DNA from: an uncultured Acetatifactor sp.
GTDB lineage: Bacteria; Bacillota; Clostridia; Lachnospirales; Lachnospiraceae
DNA length: 64,000 nucleotides
Assembly (NCBI GenBank): GCA_910579755.1
Contig: CAJTVB010000010.1
Location: 1-64,000, forward strand
Reading direction: 5' to 3'
Shown piece by piece: positions 33,485-41,825 of the stretch. Position 1 is the stretch's first letter. Every line of letters starts with the position of its first letter. Below the pieces are notes generated by a model. It searched no databases. It was not told the DNA's origin and was given only the letters and a program-made list of their open reading frames with translations. A program made the translations under genes and the position numbers.

Positions 33485-33604
33485 CAGGGTGATGTAATAA
33501 TTTTGTAACATTTGCATCCGTAGTCTAACGGATAGAACGAAGGCCTCCGACGCCTTTAATGCAGGTTCGATTCCTGTCGGATGCACTTTACATCACCCTG
33601 TTTT
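33485..33604 (+). repeat. 13-bp inverted repeat enclosing tRNA-Arg
   Basis: CAGGGTGATGTAA (33485-33497) and TTACATCACCCTG (33588-33600) are perfect complements on either side of the tRNA, and TTTT follows the right arm. The transcript's 5' end could pair with its 3' end, forming a terminator-like stem with the tRNA as its loop. Confidence 0.85.
33514..33585 (+). tRNA. tRNA-Arg (anticodon CCG)
   Basis: A 72-nt cloverleaf: acceptor GCATCCG/CGGATGC with A discriminator, D-arm GTCTAACGGATAGAAC, anticodon stem AAGGC/GCCTT around CTCCGAC (CCG, reads CGG), T-arm GCAGGTTCGATTCCTGT. CCA is not encoded. Confidence 0.93.
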
Positions 33605-33670
33605 AATATCACCGGACTGCCGGAGCGGGACGCCGCACACTGCAGACCGGAGTTCATAGGGTCATGTCAA

Positions 33671-33693
33671 GAGAGAGCCGCTTGCGGCTTTTT
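33671..33693 (+). terminator. Short terminator-like hairpin
   Basis: AGCCG-CTTG-CGGCT followed by TTTT, between tRNA-Arg and the SH3 gene. The rest of 33605-33795 shows no gene. Confidence 0.5.
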
Positions 33694-33795
33694 GCAATTA
33701 TGAGATAACGGTTCCGCCGGGGAGGCGGCTGTGCGGAGGGGGACAGCAATAAAGAGGCAGGACGGAACGGTTATGGTTTTTAGAAAGGTGAAAGG

Positions 33796-35112
33796 ATGCA
33801 GGACAACAGATTAAGAGCAGTTCTCGACTATATTGTGAAGCATTGTAAAATTGTGTTTCCCGTGCTGGTAATAGCGGCTGTGGCAGCCACTGTGACCATC
33901 GCACTGAATGCCAATAAGGCCAGAGCTGAGGAGGAGAGCCTTCCCACGGAGAGCACCGGGGAGGAAATTCCGGAAACCTGGACGCCGCCCGCCCCCGAGG
34001 ATAATCTTCTGATGCCTAATGAAAATGAAGAGCTGAAGGCTCTGATGGACTCTTATTATAACGCGGTGGCCGCAGGAGATACGGAGACGCTTAAGGCCAT
34101 ACACAGCGAGATCTCCAGCAATGAACTGCTGAAATTTCAGGAAAAGGCAAAATATCTGAACCGCTATTCTGATTTGGAGGTGTATACGAGGCCGGGGCCT
34201 GAGGAAAATTCCGTAATTGCCCTTGTCTATTACAAGGTGATTTTTGAAAACAGAGAGGAAGAGGTTCCCGGGCTGAGATCCTTTTACGTGTGTACCGATG
34301 ATCAGGGGAAGTTTTATATCTACAACGGAAATGTGAGCGACGAGATTAATGAGTATTTTATGAATGTCAGCAAACAAAGCGATGTGGTAGACCTGAGCAA
34401 TCGGGTAAATATGGAGTATAACGAGCTGATGGATGCGCATCCGGATCTGCTTAGGTATCTGGCGGAGCTGGATGCCGAGGTAGATACCGCAGTGGGCGTG
34501 GCTTTGGCCAGGGAAAACGGAGATCTGCCTGTGGATTCTGAAAATAATACAGATCCGGCAGTTCCAGAAAACTCCGGAGAGGCGGGTGTTCCCGGAGACT
34601 CGGATTCTACAGACCCGGGTAACGGGGATCCCGGAAATGCTGTTGACCCGGGAAATGTCCAGGATCCCGGGAGTGCCGGGGAGAGGCAGGAGCCTGTCCC
34701 GGAGACGCCCGTAAACACAGGGCCTCAGTATGCCACCGCTACCACCACCGTCAATGTGAGAGACTCGGACAGTGAGCTGGCCGAAAAGCTGGGCAAGGTG
34801 CGCGGCGGCGAGAAGGTGCAGGTACAGCAGGTGCAGCAGAACGGCTGGACAAAGATTATCTATGAGGGCGGCGACGGCTTTATTAAGTCGGAATATCTGC
34901 AGATCGTGGAAAATGCAGACGGGCTTGCATCCATCGGAACGGTGACGGCCACAGAGAACGTCAATGTACGTGCGGCGGCCAGCGAGACGGCAGAGCGTCT
35001 GGGACTGCTCACAGGAGGAACGACCCTGGAGCTGCTGGCAAATGAAGACGGCTGGTGCAAGGTAAAATACAACGGTCAGGTGGGCTATGTGAAATCCGAG
35101 TATGTCCAATAG
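33796..35112 (+). CDS. Membrane-anchored SH3-domain protein
   Basis: A 438-residue protein with AGAAAGG before the ATG. After a basic start, one transmembrane helix covers about 20-39 (IVFPVLVIAAVAATVTIAL) with the rest outside. A globular region (70-215) resembles the NTF2-like fold: LMDSYYNAVAAGDTETLKAI is a typical first helix. A Pro/Gly/Asp-rich linker (about 245-310, with repeats of the kind DPGN) leads to two bacterial SH3 domains (ATTTVNVRDSDSELAEKLG; TENVNVRAAASETAERLG) ending at the C-terminus. SH3b domains bind cell-wall peptides. Not linked to a hydrolase, so it may be a wall sensor or anchor. Confidence 0.85.
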   Translation: MQDNRLRAVLDYIVKHCKIVFPVLVIAAVAATVTIALNANKARAEEESLPTESTGEEIPETWTPPAPEDNLLMPNENEELKALMDSYYNAVAAGDTETLKAIHSEISSNELLKFQEKAKYLNRYSDLEVYTRPGPEENSVIALVYYKVIFENREEEVPGLRSFYVCTDDQGKFYIYNGNVSDEINEYFMNVSKQSDVVDLSNRVNMEYNELMDAHPDLLRYLAELDAEVDTAVGVALARENGDLPVDSENNTDPAVPENSGEAGVPGDSDSTDPGNGDPGNAVDPGNVQDPGSAGERQEPVPETPVNTGPQYATATTTVNVRDSDSELAEKLGKVRGGEKVQVQQVQQNGWTKIIYEGGDGFIKSEYLQIVENADGLASIGTVTATENVNVRAAASETAERLGLLTGGTTLELLANEDGWCKVKYNGQVGYVKSEYVQ

Positions 35113-35164
35113 TTATCTTCGGTGACACTGGAAGCAGGACTTTAAAGTGCATAATTTAAAAAAA

Positions 35165-35207
35165 CGGGGAAGCCTTTTACAATAAGTAAGGGGCTTTCCT
35201 TTATTTG
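35165..35207 (+). terminator. Terminator after the SH3 gene
   Basis: GGGGAAGCCTTTT and AAGGGGCTTTCC pair imperfectly around ACAATAAGT and are followed by TTTATTT. Confidence 0.55.
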
Positions 35208-35257
35208 ATTGAGCAGAAGAGCAGAAAAGGCATATACTCACGGGAGGCGGTATAATC

Positions 35258-35689
35258 ATGAAATCACAGGAAGTGTCGCTGTACCAGGAAATACAGAGGA
35301 ACACGGAGATGGCCATGAAGGCCATCGATACCATATCGGACAAAATATATGACGATGCCCTGGCCATGCAGATGTCCAGACAGTCGATTCGGTATTCGGA
35401 GCTCCATAATGAAGCCTCCAGGCAGCTGGTGGAGGCAAAGGCTCAGAATTATCAGGGGAGCGCGCTGGCGGACGTGGTGCTGAAGACAGGGCTGCGCTAT
35501 AATACCATGCTGAATACCAGTACCGGACGCATTGCGGAGCTGATGATCAAAAACAGTACCAACGGAATCCTGGAGATGGAAAAAGCCCTGAAGCACAATG
35601 AAGGGGCGGGAGAGAGACCGGTGGCGCTGGCGAAGCAGTTGATTGAACTGGAGGAAAAGAATGTGGCCAGACTGAAAAGCTATCTGTGA
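35258..35689 (+). CDS. Conserved helical protein of unknown function
   Basis: A 143-residue soluble protein with GGGAGG before the ATG. Predicted almost wholly helical: VSLYQEIQRNTEMAMKAIDT, MQMSRQSIRYSELHNEAS, then IAELMIKNSTNGILEMEKAL and KQLIELEEKNVARLKSYL. The pattern resembles short four-helix proteins such as ferritin-like or DUF892-like bundles, but metal ligands (ExxH pairs) are not evident. I do not recognise the family. Independent of its neighbours, by terminators on the left and the gdhA promoter on the right. Confidence 0.7.
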   Translation: MKSQEVSLYQEIQRNTEMAMKAIDTISDKIYDDALAMQMSRQSIRYSELHNEASRQLVEAKAQNYQGSALADVVLKTGLRYNTMLNTSTGRIAELMIKNSTNGILEMEKALKHNEGAGERPVALAKQLIELEEKNVARLKSYL

Positions 35690-35862
35690 GACCTGCGGAA
35701 TGAAGGCTGGCGGCAGAGGATGCCAGAACAGAAGCGGTTGACGCGGAAGCCGTTAAGGGATGTACAGGCGGGTTATTATGGATAACCTCCAAGCTTCATA
35801 AAGGAGCAGGAAGGGCAAAATAGACAAATAGAAGATATTATATTGTGCAATTTGGATAAAAA

Positions 35863-35893
35863 ACCCCGGTAAACTTTTACGGTTTAGTGGGGT
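35863..35893. promoter_or_regulatory. Interrupted palindrome upstream of gdhA
   Basis: ACCCC/GGGGT (35863-35867, 35889-35893) and AAAC/GTTT (35871-35874, 35882-35885) form a two-part palindrome centred 23 bp before the -35 box. It may be an operator or the terminator of the previous unit (no T-run). The rest of 35690-35990 shows no gene. Confidence 0.4.
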
Positions 35894-35901
35894 AAAGTGT
35901 G

Positions 35902-35930
35902 TTGTGGATTTGCGTCTGCGGGTTTATAAT
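35902..35930 (+). promoter_or_regulatory. gdhA promoter
   Basis: TTGTGG (35902-35907), 17 bp, perfect TATAAT (35925-35930), about 60 bp before the ATG. Confidence 0.7.
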
Positions 35931-35990
35931 GAACCGTAACCAAACGCCGAGGCGGCGTGGTCATTTGAATAAAGAAGGAGGAATTGACAT

Positions 35991-37334
35991 ATGTCATATG
36001 TAGATGAGGTATTTGATATGGTAGTGGCAAAGAACCCTGCCCAGCCGGAGTTTCATCAGGCTGTGAAGGAGGTTCTGGAGTCTCTGCGGGTGGTGATCGA
36101 AGCCAACGAGGAGAAGTACCGCCGGGACGCTCTGCTGGAGAGACTGGTGACGCCGGAGAGGCAGCTGCTGTTTCGAGTGCCCTGGGTGGACGATAAGGGA
36201 CAGGTACAGGTGAACAACGGCTTCCGCGTGCAGTTCAATTCCGCCATCGGACCCTATAAGGGAGGCCTGCGGCTTCATCCCAGTGTAAATTTGGGAATCA
36301 TCAAATTCCTGGGCTTTGAACAGATTTTTAAAAATTCCCTCACCGGACTTCCCATCGGCGGCGGCAAGGGAGGTTCCGATTTTGATCCCAAGGGTAAGTC
36401 AGACCGGGAAGTAATGGCTTTCTGCCAGAGCTTTATCAATGAGCTTCACAAATATATCGGCGCCGACACGGATGTGCCTGCCGGAGACATCGGCACCGGC
36501 GCCAGGGAGATCGGCTATATGTACGGCCAGTATAAGAGGCTGACAGGCCTTTACGAGGGAGTGCTCACCGGAAAGGGACTTTCCTACGGCGGCTCCCTGG
36601 CCAGAACAGAGGCTACCGGCTATGGCCTTCTCTATCTGACCGAGGAGATGCTGAAGTGTAACGGAAAGGATATTGCAGGAAAGACTATTGCTGTATCCGG
36701 AGCCGGAAATGTGGCGATTTACGCCATCCAGAAGGCCCAGCAGCTGGGCGGAAAGCCTGTGACCTGCTCCGATTCCACAGGCTGGATCTACGATCCGGAG
36801 GGGATCGACGTGGCCCTGCTGAAGGATGTGAAGGAGGTCCGGAGAGCCAGACTGACAGAATATGCGGCGGCAAGACCCAGCGCCCAGTATCATGAGGTCA
36901 GTGCCGGCGCCAGTGTATGGACCGTGAAATGTGATGTGGCTCTTCCCTGCGCCACTCAGAACGAGCTGGGGCTGGAGGATGCCAAAACGCTGGTGGCTAA
37001 CGGCTGCATGGCGGTGGCTGAGGGCGCGAACATGCCTACTACCATGGAGGCTACGGAATATTTCCAGAAAAACGGAGTGCTTTTCTGTCCTGGAAAGGCG
37101 GCCAACGCAGGTGGAGTTGCCACTTCTGCGCTGGAGATGAGCCAGAACAGTGAGAGACTGAGTTGGACCTTTGAGGAGGTGGACTCCAAACTTCAGGGCA
37201 TTATGGTGAATATCTTCCACAGTCTTGACGATGCCGCCAGGAAATACGGCATGGAGGGCAACTATGTGGCGGGTGCCAATATAGCAGGCTTCCTGAAGGT
37301 GGCCGAGGCCATGACCGCCCAGGGCGTTTGCTGA
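35991..37334 (+). CDS. gdhA: Glutamate dehydrogenase (hexameric, NADP-type)
   Basis: A 447-residue enzyme, the usual length for the small hexameric form, that links 2-oxoglutarate and ammonia with glutamate. AAGGAGGAATTGAC precedes the ATG. The glutamate site is KGGLRLHPSVN, the catalytic lysine sits in PIGGGKGGSDFDP, and AFCQSFINELHKYIGADTDV plus GYMYGQYKRLTG follow. The nucleotide domain begins KTIAVSGAGNVAIYAIQKA (GxGxxA). A Ser after the second strand (CSDSTGWIYD) is more usual for NADP(H), so a biosynthetic, ammonia-fixing role is likely. Single gene with its own promoter and terminator. Confidence 0.95.
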   Translation: MSYVDEVFDMVVAKNPAQPEFHQAVKEVLESLRVVIEANEEKYRRDALLERLVTPERQLLFRVPWVDDKGQVQVNNGFRVQFNSAIGPYKGGLRLHPSVNLGIIKFLGFEQIFKNSLTGLPIGGGKGGSDFDPKGKSDREVMAFCQSFINELHKYIGADTDVPAGDIGTGAREIGYMYGQYKRLTGLYEGVLTGKGLSYGGSLARTEATGYGLLYLTEEMLKCNGKDIAGKTIAVSGAGNVAIYAIQKAQQLGGKPVTCSDSTGWIYDPEGIDVALLKDVKEVRRARLTEYAAARPSAQYHEVSAGASVWTVKCDVALPCATQNELGLEDAKTLVANGCMAVAEGANMPTTMEATEYFQKNGVLFCPGKAANAGGVATSALEMSQNSERLSWTFEEVDSKLQGIMVNIFHSLDDAARKYGMEGNYVAGANIAGFLKVAEAMTAQGVC

Positions 37335-37366
37335 TAGAGAGATTCAATTGAATAAATGATATGGAG

Positions 37367-37400
37367 AAGTCCCGTAAGCCTTGTGCTTATGGGACTTTTC
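37367..37400 (+). terminator. gdhA terminator
   Basis: AAGTCCCGTAAGC (37367-37379) pairs with GCTTATGGGACTT (37385-37397) with one G-T, followed by TTTC. Confidence 0.8.
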
Positions 37401-37495
37401 TTACGGACAGCAAAATTACATTGAACTTCTTCCGGGTTCTAAGTATAATAAAGCTGTGAATGATAAAACACAGCCCATACAAAAGGAGGCGGCCC

Positions 37496-38176
37496 GTGAT
37501 TCTTGGTAATTTTGCGGACTGGAATATACAGAATATTTTGATACGTGTGATTGCTGCCACGATTTTGGGCTGCATCATCGGCCTGGACAGAGGAATGAAG
37601 CACCGCGGCGCGGGCACAAAGACCATCACTGTGGTCTGTCTGGGCGCCACGCTGGTTATGCTGACGGAGCAGTATATACAGGTATATTTTCCGGGACTTG
37701 CAAATATGGATCGGATGGCGGCCCAGGTAATCAGCGGAGTAGGCTTCATCGGAGTGGGAACGATCATTATATCCAGGCACCGGGTCAGGGGGCTGACCAC
37801 GGCGGCTACTTTATGGGCAAGCGCCTGCGTGGGACTGGCTGTGGGAATCGGCTTTGTCGAGGGCGGCATATTGATTACGGCAATGATGCTGATTTTTCTG
37901 CATATACTGCCCTTTGTGGAGCGGTTTGCCGCCCGCCATTCCAGCTATTGCAACGTGTTTATTGACTTGGAAAAGAGCAGAGATCTGCATATAGTGATCC
38001 AAAAGCTGAGGGAAGCAGGTGTAGTAATAGATTCCATGGATATGAGTGAAAGCAGAGACGGAGGAGAGGGAATTTCCGTACATATGGTGCTTTATGTAAA
38101 AAAGCCTATGGGGCGTGAGGATATATATGATATTCTTATGAAGCTGGATCAGGTAATGGCCGTTGATTTTCTGTGA
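37496..38176 (+). CDS. MgtC/SapB-family membrane protein
   Basis: A 226-residue protein. I use the GTG at 37496, which has AAGGAGG 6 nt upstream; an ATG at 37460 has none. The N-terminal half has about four helices with IRVIAATILGCIIGLDRG, the GAGTKT loop, and QVISGVGFIGVGTIII then VRGLTTAATLWASACVGLAVG, which is the MgtC signature. The C-terminal half (from about 145) is soluble and resembles an ACT-like domain. MgtC proteins affect Mg2+ homeostasis and ATP synthase, but the function in Bacillota is not settled. Not in an obvious operon. Confidence 0.9.
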   Translation: MILGNFADWNIQNILIRVIAATILGCIIGLDRGMKHRGAGTKTITVVCLGATLVMLTEQYIQVYFPGLANMDRMAAQVISGVGFIGVGTIIISRHRVRGLTTAATLWASACVGLAVGIGFVEGGILITAMMLIFLHILPFVERFAARHSSYCNVFIDLEKSRDLHIVIQKLREAGVVIDSMDMSESRDGGEGISVHMVLYVKKPMGREDIYDILMKLDQVMAVDFL

Positions 38177-38205
38177 GGCTTTGGGGGATTTGCGGCAGAA
38201 AAGCA

Positions 38206-38233
38206 TTTACATTCCTGCGTATTATGATACAAT
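38206..38233 (+). promoter_or_regulatory. Possible promoter of the RNase H/RluF/LigA run
   Basis: TTTACA (38206-38211), 16 bp, TACAAT (38228-38233). The transcript would start only a few bases before the ATG at 38246, so either the leader is very short or this is not the true promoter. Confidence 0.35.
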
Positions 38234-38245
38234 TTGGGAGAGAGT

Positions 38246-38959
38246 ATGGCAGCTGGTAAGTATTATGCGGTAAAGAAGGGTAAGACCACAGGGATTTACA
38301 GAACCTGGGAGGAGTGCAGGACTTCCGTGGAGGGAGTTTCCGGCGCGGTATACAAAAGCTTCAAGACGCTTTCGGAGGCGGAGGCGTTTATGGGAAATGC
38401 TGTTTCCAAAAGATTTTCTCCAAAAAAGTCGGGGGGCTTGAAAGAGCCTGCCATGGAAGAGGGACCCCGGCTTCCTCCGGAGGGATGCCTTTTGGCCTAT
38501 GTGGACGGAAGCTATAATGATTCTTTGAAAAAGTACGCCTTTGGCTGTGTGTTTATTCTGCCGGACGGCCGGGTGCTGGCCGAATACGGGAACGGGGACA
38601 AGGAGCAGTCTCTTCAGCACAGAAACGTGACAGGAGAAATGCTGGGGGCCATGTACGCCGTAAGGTTTGCCATGCGGAACGGTTTTTCGGCGCTGGAGCT
38701 TTGCTACGACTATCAGGGAATTGAAAAATGGGCAACGGGAGAGTGGCGGTCCAGGACGGAGCTGACGGAAAAATATGCAAAGGCCATGCGGCAGTGGGGA
38801 AGGGATATATCCATTACCTTTACCAAGGTGGCTGCCCACACCAACGTATACTATAATGAAATGGCTGACCGTATGGCAAAGACAGGACTTGTGGAAGGAA
38901 ATGGCGTGCCGGCGGTGCACAGCCTGGAGGACAGCGGGGAATGGAACAAATCAGAATAA
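38246..38959 (+). CDS. Ribonuclease H with N-terminal hybrid-binding domain
   Basis: A 237-residue protein; GGGAG precedes the ATG. Residues 1-48 are the RNA-DNA hybrid-binding domain seen in eukaryotic RNase H1 (KYYAVKKGKTTGIYRTWEEC, then VYKSFKTLSEAEAFM). After a linker, the catalytic RNase H domain covers about 80-225: AYVDGSYN (first Asp), GEMLGAMYAVRFA (Glu), YDYQGIEKWATGEW (Asp) and VAAHTNVYYNEMADRMAK (His and last Asp). All four acidic residues and the His are present, so it should be active on R-loops. It overlaps the RluF-like gene by 19 bp. Confidence 0.92.
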   Translation: MAAGKYYAVKKGKTTGIYRTWEECRTSVEGVSGAVYKSFKTLSEAEAFMGNAVSKRFSPKKSGGLKEPAMEEGPRLPPEGCLLAYVDGSYNDSLKKYAFGCVFILPDGRVLAEYGNGDKEQSLQHRNVTGEMLGAMYAVRFAMRNGFSALELCYDYQGIEKWATGEWRSRTELTEKYAKAMRQWGRDISITFTKVAAHTNVYYNEMADRMAKTGLVEGNGVPAVHSLEDSGEWNKSE

Positions 38960-39657
38960 ATAAGTATCTGGCTCACTGCGGAGTCTGTTCCCGGCGGGAG
39001 GCGGATAGACTGATCCGGCAGGGGGCCGTCACCGTGGACGGGGAGACGGTGTCTGCCGGCAGAACCGTTTTCGGAACAGAGGAAATACTGGTTTCGGGAA
39101 AAAGAGTGGGAAATCCCGATGCGGCGGTGGTGCTGGCTTTCTACAAGCCTGTGGGAGTGGTATGCACCGAGAGAGGCTTTCACGGAGAAAAAAAGATAAC
39201 GGATGTGATCAGCTACCCGGTGCGGGTCACCTACGCGGGGAGACTTGACAAGGATTCGGAGGGCCTGCTTTTGCTGACCAACGACGGCGATCTGATCCAG
39301 GGTATGATGCGGGGAGCCAACCGCCACGAAAAGGAGTATGTGGTCAGGGTGGACAGAGAGATTACGGAGGAATTCCTGAAAAAAATGTCCGGCGGCATCT
39401 ATCTGGAGGAGCTGGATCAGAGAACCAGGGAATGCGCGGCGGAGCAGACGGGAAAATATACCTTTCGAATTATTTTGACTCAGGGACTGAACAGGCAGAT
39501 CAAGCGAATGTGCGCCGCCTGCGGATACAGGGTCAGGAGCCTGAAACGGATCAGGGTCATGCACATTACTCTGGGGGATCTGAAGCCCGGAGAATACAGG
39601 AAGCTGGAGGACAAGGATGTGGAATGTCTTTACAGAGACTGCGGGCTGACGCGTTGA
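38941..39657 (+). CDS. 23S rRNA pseudouridine synthase, RluF/RluB-like
   Basis: A 238-residue protein. An S4 RNA-binding domain covers about 1-60 (IRINKYLAHCGVCSRREADR, then GAVTVDGETV). The catalytic domain follows with YAGRLDKDSEGLLLLTNDGD; the first Asp is the catalytic one. GLNRQIKRMCAACGYRVRSL near the end is the RluF/RluB family signature. RluF modifies U2604/2605 region bases of 23S rRNA. Its start lies inside the RNase H gene, showing coupled translation. Which base is modified cannot be told from sequence. Confidence 0.88.
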   Translation: MEQIRINKYLAHCGVCSRREADRLIRQGAVTVDGETVSAGRTVFGTEEILVSGKRVGNPDAAVVLAFYKPVGVVCTERGFHGEKKITDVISYPVRVTYAGRLDKDSEGLLLLTNDGDLIQGMMRGANRHEKEYVVRVDREITEEFLKKMSGGIYLEELDQRTRECAAEQTGKYTFRIILTQGLNRQIKRMCAACGYRVRSLKRIRVMHITLGDLKPGEYRKLEDKDVECLYRDCGLTR

Positions 39658-39733
39658 TCAGGGCAAAGGAAGCATGGCATGAATAGGGCGGCATACCTTT
39701 TGAGTAAAAGCAGATCAGACAAGGAGCGAGCAT

Positions 39734-41770
39734 ATGGGATCAGACATTTCAGATATAAGAGTAAAAACAGAGCGGATCAGACAGCTGGTGGAGACGCTGA
39801 ACCGGGCCTCCAGAGCTTATTATGCCCAGGACCGGGAGATCATGAGCAACCGGGAATATGATGCGCTTTATGAGGAGCTTCAGACACTGGAGCAGGAAAC
39901 GGGAATGGTGCTGGCGGACAGTCCTACGGTGAGCGTAGGGTACGAGGCTGTGGAGGAGCTGCCCAAGGAGCGCCATGAAAGTCCCATGCTGTCTCTGGAT
40001 AAGACCAAGAGCCGCGAGGATCTTAGGGTCTGGCTGCAGGGAAATGCCGGCGTTTTGAGCTGGAAGCTGGACGGATTGACCATCGTTTTGACCTATGAGG
40101 GCGGAAGGCTGACCAAAGCGGTTACCCGGGGAAACGGGGAGATGGGCGAGGTTATTACCAACAATGCCAGGACCTTTCGGAATCTTCCGGTGACGATTCC
40201 CTACGGCGGCCAGCTGGTGCTGCGGGGAGAGGCGGTTATTTCCTACTCTGATTTTAACCGGATGAACCAGGAGATTGAGGATGCGGAATCCAGATATAAA
40301 AATCCCAGAAATCTGTGCAGCGGCTCCGTACGTCAGCTGAACAATGAGATTACGGCCCGGAGGAATGTGCGGTTTTATGCGTTTTCTCTGGTAAAAGCCG
40401 AAGAGGGAGCAGGAGAGACTGCCGTATCGGTGGACTTCCATAATTCCCGCCGGGAGCAGTTTGCTTTTCTGCGTGAACAGGGCTTTGAGGTGGTGGAGCA
40501 TTATCCGGTGACGGAAGAAAATATTTTGGATATATTGGAGCAGTTTGAGAAAAAGATCGAGACCTATGATATTCCCTCCGACGGTCTTGTCCTGACCTAT
40601 GAAGATATTGCATACGGTCTGTCCCTGGGCAGGACGGCCAAGTTTCCCAGACATTCCATTGCCTTTAAATGGGCGGATGAGCTCAGGGAGACTCGTCTGC
40701 TGGAGATGGAGTGGAGCGCCAGCCGCACAGGGCTGATCAATCCGGTGGCTATCTTTGAGCCTGTGGAGCTGGAGGGAACCACGGTCAGCAGGGCCTCTGT
40801 TCATAACATCAGTATTCTGAAAGGGTTAAAGCTGGGAATTGGAGACCGGATCACCGTATACAAGGCCAATATGATTATTCCGCAGATTGCCGAAAATCTG
40901 ACCTGCAGCGATACGCTGGAAATTCCCAAGGTATGTCCCGTCTGCGGCGGACCTACGGAAATCCGGCAGGTCAACGAGGTCCAGTCCCTGTATTGCACCA
41001 ACGATATATGTGCTGCGAAGAGGATCAAGGCCTTTACTCTGTTTGTAAGCAGAGACGCCATGAATATAGACGGCCTTTCGGAGGCGACCCTGGAAAAGCT
41101 GATAGACCGGGGATTTATTCAGGAGTATGCCGATCTGTTTCATCTGGACCGGTATCGGGAAGAGATGGTGGAGATGGAAGGTTTTGGAGAAAAATCCTGC
41201 CAAAATCTCCTGGACAGCATTGACAGGGCCCGCAATACCACTCTGCCCAGAGTGATTTACGGGCTGGGCATCGCAAATATCGGCGTGGCCAACGCAAAGA
41301 TGCTGTGCCGTTTTTTTGAATATGATCTGGAGAAAATGAAGGAGGCCGATGAGGAGACACTCAGCGCCATCGACGGGGTGGGGGAGGTCATTGCTGCCGC
41401 TTTTGTGCAATACATGCATGACCCGGAAAATCTTCAGCGGATCAGCCGTCTGATGGAGGAACTGCGGCTGGAGAGGCCTGTGGTGCAGGAGGGAAATCAG
41501 ACGCTGGAGGGAATGAGTTTTGTTATTACCGGAAGCCTGGTCCGTTTTGCAAGCAGGAACGAGCTTAAGGAGCTGATAGAGCTAAAGGGCGGGAAGGTTG
41601 CGGGCAGCGTCACCGGTAAGACCACCTGTCTGATCAACAATGATGTCACGTCAGGCTCATCCAAGAATAAAAAGGCCAAGGAACTGGGAGTGCCGATCCT
41701 GTCCGAGGAGGATTTCCTGACCCGGTATGATTTGGGGGAAGGGGGCGGACGGGAAGACGGCGCTGTTTGA
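39734..41770 (+). CDS. ligA: NAD-dependent DNA ligase LigA, divergent active-site form
   Basis: A 678-residue protein with full LigA architecture: Ia domain (RAYYAQDREIMSNREYDALY), adenylation domain with K111 in SWKLDGLTIVL, OB fold, zinc finger (CPVCGG, CTNDIC), helix-hairpin-helix region and a C-terminal BRCT domain (about 590-665; SFVITGSLVRFASRNELKEL). Unusual points: the residue two before the lysine is Ser109 where most LigA have Glu, and the TRGDG motif reads TRGNGEMGEVIT. SPMLSLDKTK replaces the more common PMxSLxNAF-like segment. So it may be a paralogue with altered activity or a lineage variant; whether another ligase exists in the genome is unknown. Confidence 0.85.
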   Translation: MGSDISDIRVKTERIRQLVETLNRASRAYYAQDREIMSNREYDALYEELQTLEQETGMVLADSPTVSVGYEAVEELPKERHESPMLSLDKTKSREDLRVWLQGNAGVLSWKLDGLTIVLTYEGGRLTKAVTRGNGEMGEVITNNARTFRNLPVTIPYGGQLVLRGEAVISYSDFNRMNQEIEDAESRYKNPRNLCSGSVRQLNNEITARRNVRFYAFSLVKAEEGAGETAVSVDFHNSRREQFAFLREQGFEVVEHYPVTEENILDILEQFEKKIETYDIPSDGLVLTYEDIAYGLSLGRTAKFPRHSIAFKWADELRETRLLEMEWSASRTGLINPVAIFEPVELEGTTVSRASVHNISILKGLKLGIGDRITVYKANMIIPQIAENLTCSDTLEIPKVCPVCGGPTEIRQVNEVQSLYCTNDICAAKRIKAFTLFVSRDAMNIDGLSEATLEKLIDRGFIQEYADLFHLDRYREEMVEMEGFGEKSCQNLLDSIDRARNTTLPRVIYGLGIANIGVANAKMLCRFFEYDLEKMKEADEETLSAIDGVGEVIAAAFVQYMHDPENLQRISRLMEELRLERPVVQEGNQTLEGMSFVITGSLVRFASRNELKELIELKGGKVAGSVTGKTTCLINNDVTSGSSKNKKAKELGVPILSEEDFLTRYDLGEGGGREDGAV

Positions 41771-41825
41771 GGGAAGGCGCTGAAGGCTGTCCGTAAAATA
41801 AATGAAGAGCGAGGAACAGAGAATC

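Noticed and set aside
33811..35109. 432-codon minus-strand open frame across the SH3 gene
   Set aside because: Antisense shadow; no start signal and no domain, while the plus strand has a membrane helix and two SH3 domains.
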